Part shown: positions 33,311 through 46,915 of the stretch, in pieces | Layout: each line of letters starts with the position of its first letter | Numbering within the stretch: position 1 is the first letter of the stretch | Assembly (NCBI GenBank): GCA_963513935.1 | Contig: OY740766.1 | Location: 4,481,861-4,545,860, forward strand | Reading direction: 5' to 3' | Origin: Aphrophora alni | Lineage: Eukaryota > Arthropoda > Insecta > Hemiptera > Aphrophoridae | DNA length: 64,000 nt | Made by a program: the position numbers and the translations under genes | Notes under the pieces: generated by a model | Database searches by the model: none | Told to the model about the DNA's origin: nothing | What the model saw: only the letters and a program-made list of their open reading frames with translations

Positions 33311-36204
33311 ATATAATATAAGGAACTACTATCGACTTCAAATAAGGTATGTTAATCCATCTTATCCTGGAATACTCTAATAGCACCAGGGTGGGAAAAA
33401 ATTAGAGTTTGTCCTGAGAGACCAGATAGGCAATTTTACAGTGAGGGTTCTTGACGAACAGTGTAGATTCAGCTAGGTTTGCTCGGGATTGCTTAGTAAA
33501 ATATTTTAATTATTATATTCTATAGGACAAATCAAAAAATAAAGTTGATGGATGCCATCATAGTATTTACAAGCCTCTCATTATACAACCAGATTCACTA
33601 AGAGCCTCACTTATAGTGGAGTACGGGAGATACATCCCGTGTGTCCCTAGCTAGGTCTACACGTTTCTTCATATACTCTTGGGTTAGATCCTTCTCTTTC
33701 AATTTTCAAATCAGATCTCACTTGAACAATTTTTTGTTCTTTTCGACCCTAACGCTATTAGAGTGTGCGATGATTAGGGGTTTTTATTGTTGGATTTTTA
33801 CTTCCATTTTATAAGGTGGTGATGATCGATAGGTTTTTTCGCATTTAAACAACAAGGATAATAGAATAAAAACTGATCTTCCAAATGCAAGTCTAAAAGG
33901 TTAGGTTAGGTTAGGTTAAGTCAGGTTAGGTTAGGTTAGGTTAGGTTAGGTTAGGTTATCTTGAAGTTAGAGGGTATCAGGTTATATCAGCGTATCTTAA
34001 ATGGTCATGTCATATAGCGCAGCATCACAAGCCCCTTTCTAATTACAGTTGTTACAAATTCCTACTATTGACTAATTTAGAACTTAAATTAAACCCCATG
34101 ACGAAAAACAGCTGGTGAAGAGCTTAGACTTGCTAGATGACTTTTCAGTGGGGTAATGTATGGCTAGCAGATCGAAATTCGCGTTGTTTTAGCGTTCTTT
34201 AACGAAGCCGTTACTAATTGTAGCTTCCCAAAAACCTCATGATGTTGGGTCTACTCCGTAAAGTTTGATCCACACAGGGATAATTATTATTGTACGGGAA
34301 TAGTTGTTAACAAACCAAACACTAACCTAGACCCGTTAAAATCTCTATTTTTAAATCAAAAACTATTTACGCTGAGGACGTGAGTCATAAACACAAGAGA
34401 AGCAAGTTTAGGCTCTTATTTAAATAGTTTTTCAAACGCAGCTTGCATGGTTTATTTTGATTTTGTTATTAACAACTACCTAACATACATTGTCAATACG
34501 ATTAGATTGGTTCATCTTTACTTTGTTTTAGGATGTGTGACTAAGAAAGTTAGCGCAATGTTTTTTTTTAATAAATACTATTGACGTAATTGAGGGTTGA
34601 AGCAAACACTCTTCATCCACTAAACTCGGTGTAGAGAAGGCATTATTGGAAAGTCTGTCTGAATGGTTTTCATGAATGAATTACCACCACAGAATGAATC
34701 ATTAACACTCAAAGCACGTACATTAAGGACCGGTACAACAAGACCATTGATCCGGCGTCTCCTGTTATGGTAGTATATACTCGGTGTTACTTTTAACAGA
34801 AACTTCTCTTGGTCTGTGATTGTAAAATCACAATTACTATTATTAGTGATTGTTTGAAATAAATTGTGATAAATAGTTTTTTCATCGTTCCACTTGGGGG
34901 TGCAACGAAATTTTTATGTTCTTTTATGTAAAATTTCGCACAGAGTGATTTTAGCGATTCAGAAACGGTTTATTAAGCTTTTAAGAATTGAATATTATTA
35001 TTCTCAACGTGCTGTCTCAACTAACTGTGAGAGTATTACAATTTGAGTTAGGTTAGGTCAATTATTGTACATTACATTTAGTTGATAAATTGTAAAAGTG
35101 AAAATTTCATCAAGTAAGAAATCATAAAGTCAAGTTTTCAAATACACATTTTCTCCACTATCAGTTTAGCTTGGTCACATGTACATTAGTATAGAGAAAA
35201 TTTTAAAATCGGTGAACACATCAATATCGAGTTTTTGTGTGGAATATCCCATTACAGGTCACCAGAGTCCAAAAAGTAGTTTTTGAAATGCTAATGTCTG
35301 TCTGTCTCTCGTCTGTGGTATGTGGAGTGCTCTAAAGACTGATTAAAATCAAATGTGGTATGTTTGCCAATTTTGGTTATATGTGGGAACTTTTTTATTT
35401 GCGAGATAACTCAAAATTTGGTGACGTTTTAATTAGAAAATGCTACAAAAATGGGATATACAAAATCGATTTTGGTGAAATTGTGCCCAAGTATAGTTTC
35501 TAACGACCCAATCAGAGTCCTTATGACGGTTCATGATTTATCGGACAATCGAACCGTGACTGTTATAAAATTAGTAATATCACAAAACCTGTTGTACCGA
35601 TTTCGTAATAATTTTATTGAAGGATGAAAATAAAGACCCAAACCCGAGCACAAAATCGCAATTTTCAGGAATATTCGACAAAACACAAACATGAACTATC
35701 ACTGAAAGTTAGAGTTAAATAAATATGGTTTGTGCTGAGAACATGTTAAGGCAAACTTAGGTCCTTATTTAAATATATGTCAACAATTTTCATAGTCTAC
35801 GTCCTAGCTTTACTTTTACTTTTTAATTGGGAACTTGTAGTGAATAGTTTTTGATTATTTTTATTTGGTTTTGGGGATGGCTGTGTGGGAAAATTCGTAC
35901 TGTTTTTTCACCATTTAATATAGTTAACGTTATTGTAAAAATTGTAATACTAAGAAAAAACATCAAAATTGATAATGTACAAGGAATCAGGGACATGTTA
36001 ATTAAGAATAAACGTAAAAAACAAAGATAACTTTTAATTTTGTTTTGTTCTATAGTAAGAACTTTTGGACACACATTTATTCTAATAGGACAATATATTT
36101 TTACATTATTCATAGAATGTTCCCAAATACATTAAATTTACTATGGGAACAGTAACACAACTATTTAAAAATCGATTGTAATAGAAATTAAAAATATATA
36201 AATA
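33311..36204. other. Noncoding sequence with a short TTAGG array
   Basis: GC-richer stretches at 33580-33720 and 34720-34780 give no recognisable product. 33757-33856 resembles the flank of the CCTAA array at 8271-8370. Two TTAGG units followed by TCAA lie at 35048-35057. Confidence 0.4.
33901..33957 (+). repeat. TTAGG array, ~11 units
   Basis: Mostly perfect TTAGG with one TTAAG and one TCAGG variant. Confidence 0.95.
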
Positions 36205-36235
36205 ATACAATAATATTTCAAGTGAAAAATATACA

Positions 36236-36307
36236 CCCTAGACTGGGAATCGAACCCAGGACCTTTGGCTTTACGCGCCAATGCTCTACCAACTGAGCTA
36301 TCCTCAG
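36236..36307 (-). tRNA. tRNA-like gene, minus copy (anticodon position GUA; probably tRNA-derived)
   Basis: 72 nt fold: D arm GCTC/GAGC, anticodon stem TTGGC/GCCAA, loop GCGTAAA, T arm CTGGG-TTCGATT-CCCAG. The pol III A box TAGCTCAGTTGG and B box GGTTCGATTCC are perfect, and a T5 run follows the 3' end. Oddities: C at position 33 instead of the near-universal U, no intron although eukaryotic tRNA-Tyr genes normally have one, and an acceptor stem with two mismatches. The isotype is therefore uncertain. Confidence 0.65.
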
Positions 36308-36379
36308 TTATTGGAAACTCAAAATTGCAGCAATTAAACGTAAAGTCGAGTAGAAGTCTGGGCCCTGTGCTGGGAAGCG

Positions 36380-36451
36380 ACTAGGATAGCTCAGTTGGTA
36401 GAGCATTGGCGCGTAAAGCCAAAGGTCCTGGGTTCGATTCCCAGTCTAGGT
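36380..36451 (+). tRNA. tRNA-like gene, plus copy (anticodon position GUA; probably tRNA-derived)
   Basis: Body identical to the minus copy. Acceptor ACTAGGA/TCTAGGT pairs at 6 of 7 positions. Perfect A and B boxes; TTTATTTTT follows. C33 and lack of an intron argue for a tRNA-derived or pseudo gene, although the cloverleaf is otherwise complete. The two copies diverge from a 72-bp spacer. Confidence 0.7.
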
Positions 36452-36482
36452 CGTTTATTTTTCACTTGAAATATTATTGTAT

Positions 36483-36948
36483 ATTCAATACTTGCTTGTA
36501 AAACCGTATAAGCGGAAAAATCAAATAATTAAAATATCAATAAAAATAATAACGTCTCAATCACTAAGACAGACAAGAAGTTCTGTGAACTTTTTCCTCA
36601 AAGCGCACCTCAAATCAAAGCGCACCTCAATAACTAATCTGTGTAGTAATAAACCAATTATTTTCAAACTTTTCATTACTGCGATAACAGATATACATCT
36701 GCTTTTCTTACATTGAGCGGTGGATGGTCTAAACGATTAAAAATCAAAGCACAGAGGGGGAAGTTTTTTTATGTTTGTAGATTCATTGTTTGATTACTGT
36801 TGCTAAAAAAAATCGTTGTAACGTTCGATTTACCACTTTCATTTACTTTATTTTTAGTAGAAATAATTGAACGTTAATCCTCTCCTGGTTCACTATTGTA
36901 AGTGTGGATAGGGAGCTAAAATTATTTTCATGTAATTTTTGGTTAGAC
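36483..36948. other. Noncoding sequence
   Basis: No gene recognised. Confidence 0.4.
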
Positions 36949-36961
36949 CTCTCTCTCTCTC

Positions 36962-37006
<45 letters not shown>
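36949..37006. repeat. (CT)n microsatellite running into assembly gap
   Basis: 58 bp of CT with one CA interruption, directly abutting Ns; true length unknown. Confidence 0.97.
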
Positions 37007-37206
37007 NNNNNNNNNNNNNNNNNNNNNNNNNNNNNNNNNNNNNNNNNNNNNNNNNNNNNNNNNNNNNNNNNNNNNNNNNNNNNNNNNNNNNNNNNNNNNN
37101 NNNNNNNNNNNNNNNNNNNNNNNNNNNNNNNNNNNNNNNNNNNNNNNNNNNNNNNNNNNNNNNNNNNNNNNNNNNNNNNNNNNNNNNNNNNNNNNNNNNN
37201 NNNNNN
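37007..37206. other. Assembly gap of exactly 200 N
   Basis: Round size suggests a placeholder rather than a measured length. The repeat is on the left side only; the sequence after the gap is not CT. Confidence 0.98.
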
Positions 37207-37992
<786 letters not shown>

Positions 37993-38285
37993 AAAGATAC
38001 AAGTTGGTTTTTACTTTCCCAGTGTAGAGTAAGATTGCTAATAATCTAACATAAAATATAATTTAAAATGATAAAATTTCAGCATTAAAAAAAAAAAATT
38101 ATTCTTATCTCGTGTATTATTCAGTTTATAAAACACAAAATAAATTAACGATTGAAAAAATTCAATTATATATGTATAATGGAATCAACCCTACCTCTCT
38201 GTAAAATAAATATTGAGCTTGACATGTGAGATAATATTAGATAGAATAAAACTTGAACACATGATCTCACTAAAATACGTTTACA

Positions 38286-38328
38286 ATCAAAAGCGTTTCA
38301 ACAACAAAATCGCCATCCTCAGTGATAC
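38286..38328 (-). ncRNA. Hammerhead-like motif, left arm (family F1)
   Basis: Minus strand: GUAUCA, CUGAGGA, extra U, GGCGAU-UUU-GUUGUU stem II with G-U pairs, GAAAC, GC, UUU, UGAU. The boxes are intact; stem I is 4 pairs (AUCA/UGAU). Confidence 0.45.
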
Positions 38329-38390
38329 ATGAATTACAATAATCGAACTATAACTCTATATTTAGCTATATTTTAGTTATTGTAGCTCAT

Positions 38391-38433
38391 GTATCACTAA
38401 GGATGGCGACTTTATCGTTGAAACGCGTTTGAT
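38391..38433 (+). ncRNA. Hammerhead-like motif, right arm (family F1)
   Basis: Plus strand: GUAUCA, CUAAGGA (one change from CUGANGA), U, stem II GGCGA-CUUUA-UCGUU, GAAAC, GC, GUU, UGAUUA. Confidence 0.45.
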
Positions 38434-38483
38434 TAAGTAAACGTAAATTTTGTGAGATCTTGTGTTCGAATTATAATCTATAA

Positions 38484-39529
38484 ATGTAATAGGTTTAAAA
38501 CAAGTGTAAGAACTGTTTTAAACAAACCTTACACCTTGATCTACCAAACAATTTGATATTTTTTACAAGCCCCAAGAAGCCAACTTTTGTATTACATTGT
38601 ATGATGATTTTTCGTAAGTTCCTTGATGACAAATAATCTTGCTTTTTCTAGCTTTGCTATGAAATATTTGTTTTATTTTTTGTATAAATATTATTTGACC
38701 TTTGTATATAATAAAACTGTTCAAACGTAATGCACAAATCTTCCCACTCATAGGTAAACCAAATAAAAATTTACCAAAACTGTCTGTTACCAACGAATTT
38801 TATTTCTCTAGTTGTCAATCAAAAGGTTAAATATAACCATGAACATAGAATTTGAAAAAAATATTAAAGTAAAAGTTTACATTTGTCTTCAGTTTAGGCG
38901 TATTTGGTTAAAATCGGGCTTCATTATGTGGGATCCATTATTTGCCAAATATAGCGAATTGTAATTTTATTTTACTTGTACTGCACATGAATTCTTGTCA
39001 TCAATTGGGTTTCGGTTATACCATTGCACAAAAAATTATTTTATTTTATTCCAGATTTATGCTTTTTCAGGTCTCCTAAAACTTGAGACAATCTCATATC
39101 AAGTGTTTTTCGGAGTGATGTCTGTCTGTCTGTTGTCCGAGTTTTATCAAATTTGGTATGTTGTATTTGGTCATATATTTGAAGCTCTTTTCATTTTTTT
39201 TTAACCAAAAATTTCGAAAATAGCTGTTATAATAATTAATAATACAAGATTACGTTTTTCTCATAATAAGCTGTAACGATTTTGATTAAATTTTGCTTAA
39301 GCGAAACTCTTAGGGTTCAAACAAAACTTTTTAATCCCATGTCTCCAAACGTTACGGTCCGTAAGTTATCAGTAACAAAGAACGAAAAAAAAATCTTCCT
39401 TGAGGTGTTATAAAATACTCAATGTCATGTCTCAAAATCGGCTTCTAGATTTTGTTCAAATTTTATTGCAATCTGAAGACTTGTATGGAAAATCGCAAAT
39501 AAATCAGTGTTACGGGTGAGAAATACTTG

Positions 39530-39572
<43 letters not shown>

Positions 39573-42500
39573 TTTATATATATATATATATAAATAAATA
39601 TTTATATATATATATATATTTATATATATTGATGACGACCAATAATTGACCTTTGCCAAACGGACATTTATGGTGACGATCAGATTTATCCTTTTTATTT
39701 AGGGATGTGTTAGTGAGAAAGTTTGTGCAATATTCTTCACTCAACCAGACATATCCTATAACTACTAAATTCAACTAATGTTGAGACTTTAATTTATTCT
39801 TCTAGGTGAAATTTATTCACGCACTCTGACCTTGTTTGGAGGCAAATTAAAAGAAAGGGGAAAAAAATAATTATCTTGGTAAAAGTAATTCTTAAACGTG
39901 GCTCGACGAAACTTTCTTTATTTGTCTAAATTAAAGTTATGCAAACCTAAAAGTGTTTCCTCGGCAAAACCGTAGTGATCCATTGACGGAAGTGGAAAGG
40001 AGAGTGTCCTACCGCGCCCGTAGTCAAATCAATGAACCGTTATATATACACTGTTGTCTAATTAACGCCCTCTTGTGTGATATTGGAAATGATAATCAAA
40101 CGCGTGCATTAATACTAATACCATTAATTTAAATTATAGTAGGATATAGTTTTAATTAAAAATATTTTTTCTTTTAAATTTAGTAGATGGTACTGCGCTC
40201 AAATTCTGCACATTGTTTTAATGATTAACAGCATATTAGTATGTTTTTGTGAATGGAATAAAGTTTGTACAATATTTGTGCAATTTTGTATTCTTAGTTG
40301 AAATATTTTTCTATCCCCGGTAGCACACCAGAGCGATACGATTTTTATCGAACGATAAAAGCTAATTTTGCTCCACACCAAAGCGCTATCTGTTACCAGG
40401 AGACATTCTTTCGAGTCAGTCCCTAATCACTAGCTCTTCCAGGGTATATGGGTATTGTTTTTTCTTCTTCTACGTTACGTATTGGTATTTGAAAAGTATT
40501 AGAAAGAAGAGAAGAAAGTATTGTGTTTAACAGTATAATATTGAATGAATGTGTATCCACTGAAGTTGCAAGAGGACCATCCAACACTATAATAAATTTA
40601 AAGAATTTTGTATGATGAACCTTGAAACTTTCTATTTCTTATTGAAACTCATGACATATTTCCTTGAAATATATGATTTTTACATCTGTTTTTATAATTC
40701 GTCTGAAATTGTCTTGTGGGCAAACTTATGACGTCAGGTTTACTGTACTCTTTCGGTTTTTAATTCCATAACGGTGGTATTTTACAATACTATTTATGAA
40801 AGAAAATAAGCAACTTATTTTTTTTAACATTATTTGTACCTCTAGAGATAACGCCATTTTGAATTGTAGTACGGTACTAAACGAAGTGACAGTCAGTGAA
40901 CGTCTCTTAAACAAACTGTGTTGATCCCCTCAGTATTGCCAAAGTAACCTAAAAATTGTCTGAAACAGTTTCAAAAAAACAGTTTGGGGATTAAAGTTAA
41001 AAAATAATAATGTGATCTTCATATATTAAAATGTCTTAGCAACCTGGCTAGTAAAATCCTGTCCCTAACCAAAGAAGTAGAAATAAGGTAGTCAGGACCT
41101 TAAAGTACACAAAAAGTCTCATAGACTGAAGTGTTTAGGGAGTAAAACCCACTTAATATTGATCATAAAATGTTCAAATCCTTACTTAAGTAAACAATTT
41201 CAATAATATTTTTTTCAATTATTACAATTGATTAATCAAACCAATAAGGTTTTGGTTTTGTGTGTATCCAAGTTTTAAACATCGTATAAAAACTTTTCAG
41301 TTTCAACCTGGTTTACAAAATAGAAAATAAATGTGATAGACAAATTATAAATAAAAATATATTTGTTTTTCATTAATAAAAAGTTTTTTTTTTATTAAAC
41401 TTGTCGTGCAGTTTTTAATATCTGAATAATTTATAGACTTGCGATTCTAATTAACTGGTCTCTATTAATCTGCCATAAATTTTTAGATTAGTTGAAATGA
41501 CAAATGTTATATTAAAATCTTAATACATATATCGTGCGATATATGTCGTCATCGTACTGGTGTGCATCTGTTTAGCCACTACAACACGATTTAAACGAGC
41601 AGTGATAGCTATCTTATAAGATAATTATCGCTTATCGCTGACAACTTTAATATATGTATCGCATCGATCTAATCTGCAGTCAGCCTTATGCAATACACAT
41701 AACATCATTTCAGTTTAAATATGCTCTTCTAACTTAAAATTATGTTTTTTTATTGAGTAATACAGTTTTTTTTTGTTATAGTTATCTATATGGTAAAGCT
41801 TTAGTTTAAATGTTCTATCTATGCATTTTAAATTTGTGTGAACATTTAAAAGATATTAGGATCAGCAGTTAAATGGACTATTTTTACAGGCTAAGTGCTA
41901 TTGTGTGACAGGTGAAATTGCATGCTTATGCAACACATAACAATAATTATTTTAGTTTTAACAGCTTATAATGAAGATAATAGTGTTTTATTTATTAATA
42001 TTGTGTTAGCCAGCACTGTTGGTTTTACTTAGCCACATGTGGTCAAGACAATGAAATATTTCAATGTTTGCGAGAATGCTTGAGTTTTTCCAAATCTCAA
42101 AGAGTGGTTTTTTAGTGAGATCTGGCTATCATCTGTTTATTTGTGTTGTACGAATTTGATATGTGAATCTATATTAGCTATATCTTTACGATATATAATT
42201 TGCAATTATTCAAAATTTGGAGGACAATTATTTCCACGATTTTGATCAAATTTTGCTGTAGAGACCATATAAAAGATGGCCTGGTCGCCATCTCCATAAA
42301 ATGTAGTTAGAGGTTTATGGTAAATAAACTAAAAAACAACCATGGAATTGTTTTAAATAACTTTATTTTTCAAAATCAACAACATCAATTTCCTTAAAAG
42401 TTTGGGAAAATATTAAGAATGACAAAACTAGTGAACAAAAAAAAAATGAAAATTACTGTTGTGGAATAGTTACCAAAAACCAAATATATGATGATCGCCA

Positions 42501-42689
42501 TTAAAAACTTTGTTATTAAATACAACTTGTAGGCTACAAGTACTTACGACAAGTTTGACAAAAGCAAAGAAAGTTTAGGCGAATAAAAAGAAGATAGAAA
42601 ATATAAGTATTTTTTAAAAATTTGTATTTTACAAAAAGTTTTTATCCACCAATGAACTTATATTCTGCACGAAATCTCGGAGGAAACTC

Positions 42690-42725
<36 letters not shown>

Positions 42726-42954
42726 GAATTTGTTGTTAATAGAATTGTTTATATACACAAAAATGAATACAAATAAGTATTCAAAATATTGCGTGAACTT
42801 TTCCCCTAATCCATCTCCAAAACCAAATAAAAACAAAACTGTCACCCATAATGACAGTTGTCAGTTGTCAGTACTTCAGTAGTTGTAAACCAAAAAAATA
42901 GACTATGGACGCCTTCTTAAAAACAAAAATTATATTTAAAAATAAAGACATATA
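38484..42954. other. Noncoding AT-rich sequence
   Basis: TA-rich run with TAAATAAATATTTA motifs at 39531-39630; poly-A at about 42691-42722; sequence at 41520-41680 resembling 21955-22080. No gene recognised. Confidence 0.4.
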
Positions 42955-43250
42955 CTTTTTACTCTGATTCCATAAGCGAGCCCTTAGCATAAGTCGCATT
43001 TGATTAAAACCAAGCTTTGGATGACGACAATCAAGGAAGCTCTTGTTTTTTTTTAACAATTATTCTTAAAGGATGGTATTTGTTTATTTGCGATTTTCCA
43101 CACGGGTTTGTTAATTAATATTTTAAACAATTAAACCTCACATTTTAGTAAAATTTTAACGAAATTACGTCTTTTATAACTTTTCATAAGACCGATTTGT
43201 TTGCTTTCTGTGAAGTTATATTTGAGCTAAATCTGACCAAAATCTTTAGA
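42955..43250. repeat. Dispersed repeat family D, copy 2
   Basis: Motifs CATAAG, GTCGCATTTGATTAAAACC, TTTTAACAATTATTCTTAAA and TCACATTTTAGTAAAATTTT in the same order as in 26693-26900. Confidence 0.45.
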
Positions 43251-46120
43251 GTATATTTTACGGAAAACGTAATTTATTTATGGCAACTATCTTCAAACTT
43301 TGAGTTATAATAATAATAAAATATAATAAAGGACTTAAAAATGAATAAAATATCCCCACATACCAAATTTGATTATAATCAGATAACGGGTTTAGGCTGT
43401 AGACCACTGCGCGTGACAAAAGAAAGAGAGACATCATAACAAGATCACTTTTGTTTACTTTTGATTATGAGTTGTCAACTCAGGGAACCTATAAAACGGC
43501 TATTTCCACAAAAAACTCAACAAATATTTCAATATACTACATATAACGTAGGAAAGTAATACACCACTATTGACATAACGTGTAGCTTTTATACAACAGC
43601 TTACTGGTTTCCCATAAAAAAGATTTTGACAAATTGCAAAATTGTGTGTTATTTGAAATCCAGTTAGATATATTACATGATATCACATAGACTTGTTGTA
43701 AAATACCTGTAATTATATCACGACTTCCTGCCTTCCTAGAAGAAGTGTTAACACGCGATTTGAAGGGAAAATGTAATAAAACAACTTCGAGTTAATTATA
43801 TAGCAAGTCTTTCAGGGGGGCTGAGACTATCAGAGTGTGTGTAACAAGATATCAAAAGTGTGAGTTTTCTCACAAATGAAAGTTAGTTGAAAATAAATAA
43901 AAATAATATAATCTAGATATCGGATTTATAAAATCTATAAATTGTAGATATATTTTATGTGATCATAAAATGACAGGTTTTTTTCTAATAATCGAGATTT
44001 TAAAAAAAGAAAATTTTGTGAGATTTAATTTGGGTATAAAATTTACTTTTTAGTAATAACTCTTCTTAAACTTCCCCTGAGGACAGCGGGTAGGATTAAC
44101 TTAAAATATCCTAAGGCTAAGGAGAGGTGGAAATGTGTGATTCATTAAAAAAAAACTTGATAAACGTTAAAAATATCATTTAAAAAACATGTAGTTCAAA
44201 ATAGCTGCATTTTAAATTCGGAAACTGAGCTTTCCACAAATTCTTTTTCGAAAAATGTAACTCAAACAGTATTTGTTGAAACAAATATCTGATTCAATGC
44301 TCTTTTTGGAGTAGTCACCTTCTTCGGAAGCTAGAATAAAAATTTGATAGTATGTAGATTAGGGTTTAGTTTCATTAAGTAAATTTACTGAGACATAAGC
44401 ATCTAGATAATAAACAGCTCCAGGTAAAAACTGAGTTTCTGACTTGTAAAATTGTTGATTTCTTAGGCAATATGGGTTTTTTAATTAAACAAAATTCTTT
44501 CATTAGTTATTGAATGCTGGTGAACAGAGTACAATGAATGTTTCACCATATAATTTGGATATCTGGATATCACACGAATTGTTCAATTTAACATCTTTTA
44601 TTGAAGGAGACTATATGTGACAGATGATTGGAGATGTGGAACTTTTATACTAATTCATTGTGGATATATAAAGATCTTCATAGCATTGATATGCAGGATC
44701 CGGTGTGATTTGCGAGGGGCAAAGCCCCTAGACAGAGAGGATCCACAGTGGTTCGGTGTGAAGTTTTAGCTGGAAATTATATAAAACTACTAGAACTATC
44801 AATATGACACAAGCATTTGTAATATGTAAAACATTGGGAAATAAAAAATTAATTATACACGAGTGAACAATATTTTGAAGTTATAGAAAAATCCAATAAT
44901 TATTTAATATTTTAAAATTATATAACTTTCCTGAAATACTGGTTGCGTTGCACCACACTCATATCTGGACTTGCTATTCGAAAACAAGTTTGCAACCGGT
45001 TGTTTTAGGTTATTTTTTTTATAGTTTTACCTGGAAATCAAATGCAGCCTTTCATTCTACCGATTAGAGTAATATTGCATTGAAAAATGCTTAGAGCAAA
45101 TCAGAAATGATTATAACAACTTGAGAGACTGGAACCCGGGTCGTTAACAGACATCAGTGTATTGTCTGAGGTTGGTAACTCTGTCTCGTTGTTGATTTTG
45201 TGTTGGATAAGGTGGCTAACTTGAATGTCACAAATAGAACAATTTGATTGATGTCTTAAGGAACTTTAAATTTTAAAAAAATCTTTGGTTTACCGTAATA
45301 TATTTAATAAGAATCTTCCTTTTATAAGGCAAGGATGCCTTGAAGTTTGTGACCTGAAAGCAACAAAAACGAAAAATGACGACAATGTGAACGTAACCTT
45401 AGATTTAACTTAATAATAAGTTGAATTCGGTGTTAAACGTTTTCATTAACCTGAATTTTATTATGTTGGTAGGTCTGCTTTTTTTAGATATTGTATAATT
45501 TTCTCCTTGCTTATTTTAAATGGATTTTTTTTAACGATTAAAAAGTTATCTGCTATAAAAAGGGACAATCACTGAATATGTTAATGATTATTTTTACAGA
45601 ATATAAGTGTATTTGTATGAATGAAATTTTGTGGAATATTAAACACTTTAATATGTTTAACACACGTTGTTCAATAAGTAATAGAAAAACATTTTGGTAT
45701 ATGTTCAAAAGGGTTACACAATTCAATCTCTAATACGTGAAGAGAAAATGCAACCACTAATGCGTAAACTATTACCACAGTCCATCGGTCAAATATAAAC
45801 TGAAAAACGTCGTAAAAAAAACACACACACAAATTAAAGTTAGGATAACATAATACAACTGAAATGATCATTTTTGTTGATGTTCAAACGTGAAATTTCA
45901 TCAATGAGAACACAATATAGCATAAATGTGACACAATATTCTCCCTTTCAAACACTCTAAAACAGTTTAAAATTAATTATGAAGTAATTCAGTGTTTACT
46001 TTAAAGGGAAACTGGATATCTTAAAAATAATACACGTTAAATTATATGGGGATCAAGTGTACACATTCGGCCATAAATCGGTGGGTATGAGTGCGGCATA
46101 ATAACACTAACGGACTGAGG
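43251..46120. other. Noncoding AT-rich sequence
   Basis: No gene recognised. A GC-richer patch at 44690-44760 has a GAGGGGCAAAGCCCCT mini-hairpin. Confidence 0.4.
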
Positions 46121-46915
46121 TATGTGACGTCACTTTCCCTACCAGATGTCAATTTATACACCATTGTAAATCAGCGGACACCACCTACCACAGATGTAGG
46201 AAACATGGCGGAAAACTATAACCTATAAAATGGAAGAATTTTTGTACCCATCGTTCTTAGAAGGTGTTTCTCTTCAATAAAAAATTGTTTTAAATTATTT
46301 TACTATCCAGTTGCATTGCTAAGTTTAATCAATGACTACATAAATACTATAAGACACGACATAGGATAGGGAAATAGTTTACGCTTTACGGGTGCTGTTC
46401 GTCACAAGTTTGACACACAGCTATCAGAAAGCGCTAGCAGCAGGTGCTTGACTGTACGCATCCCACTTGCTTGAGACTGTACAACTGTTGACACAGCATA
46501 GTCAGTGTTGTCAGTTCGTGCGCTGAGATAAGCGATTCTCGACCTTCCCTCGCATCTCTGGTCCCATCTGTGGCATCAGTGCGCAACTGAAACATTGTTT
46601 GACCGTAGAGCCACCTAGCGCCAGTCACATCAACTTCAGATTCTCTAGCAAAGAGCGACAGCTCCACACCCTAGCGGGTATGGTCAACTCAAGAATAAGC
46701 GTTGAATATTTAACATGGCCATGTCGTGTCTTATAGTATTTATGTTGTCATTGGTTTAATACAGAATTTCCAACAATAATAACATTACGTTATCATTAAA
46801 AAAATTAGTTAAAGTAAACACTTCATCAGCCATGTTGGTTGTTTATTTACATTGATATGACATTTACATTCAGCCGAACAGCTGTTTGGTAGAATCCACA
46901 ACTCTGACGTCACCG
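46121..46915. mobile_element. Possible large TIR element with GC-rich core
   Basis: A clear inverted pair lies at 46327-46363 and 46721-46759 (AATGACTACATAAATACTAT with its partner). Further out, both sides carry ACATGGC near 46203/46828 and the palindrome TGACGTCA at 46125-46132 and 46905-46912. The core 46390-46690 is markedly GC-richer and partly open on the minus strand, with no recognised domain. The outer boundaries are uncertain. Confidence 0.55.

Larger units (their letters stand above)
36205..36482. repeat. Large inverted repeat containing two tRNA-like genes
   Basis: Arms of about 105 bp: the outer ends are ATACAATAATATTTCAAGTG and its complement, continuing through a T5 run and the whole tRNA-like cloverleaf. 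The 72-bp centre is not symmetric. Confidence 0.9.
38240..38483. mobile_element. Inverted dimer with two outward hammerhead-like motifs (family F1)
   Basis: Arms from GATAGAATAAAACTTGAACA (left) to GTGTTCGAATTATAATCTAT (right), with ACGTTTAC next to the cores and CATGAATTACAATAAT / ATTGTAGCTCATG inside. Close relative of 14170-14460. Confidence 0.85.

Noticed and set aside
46434..46667. 77-codon minus-strand frame in GC-rich core
   Set aside because: Open mainly because of composition; no family motif recognised.
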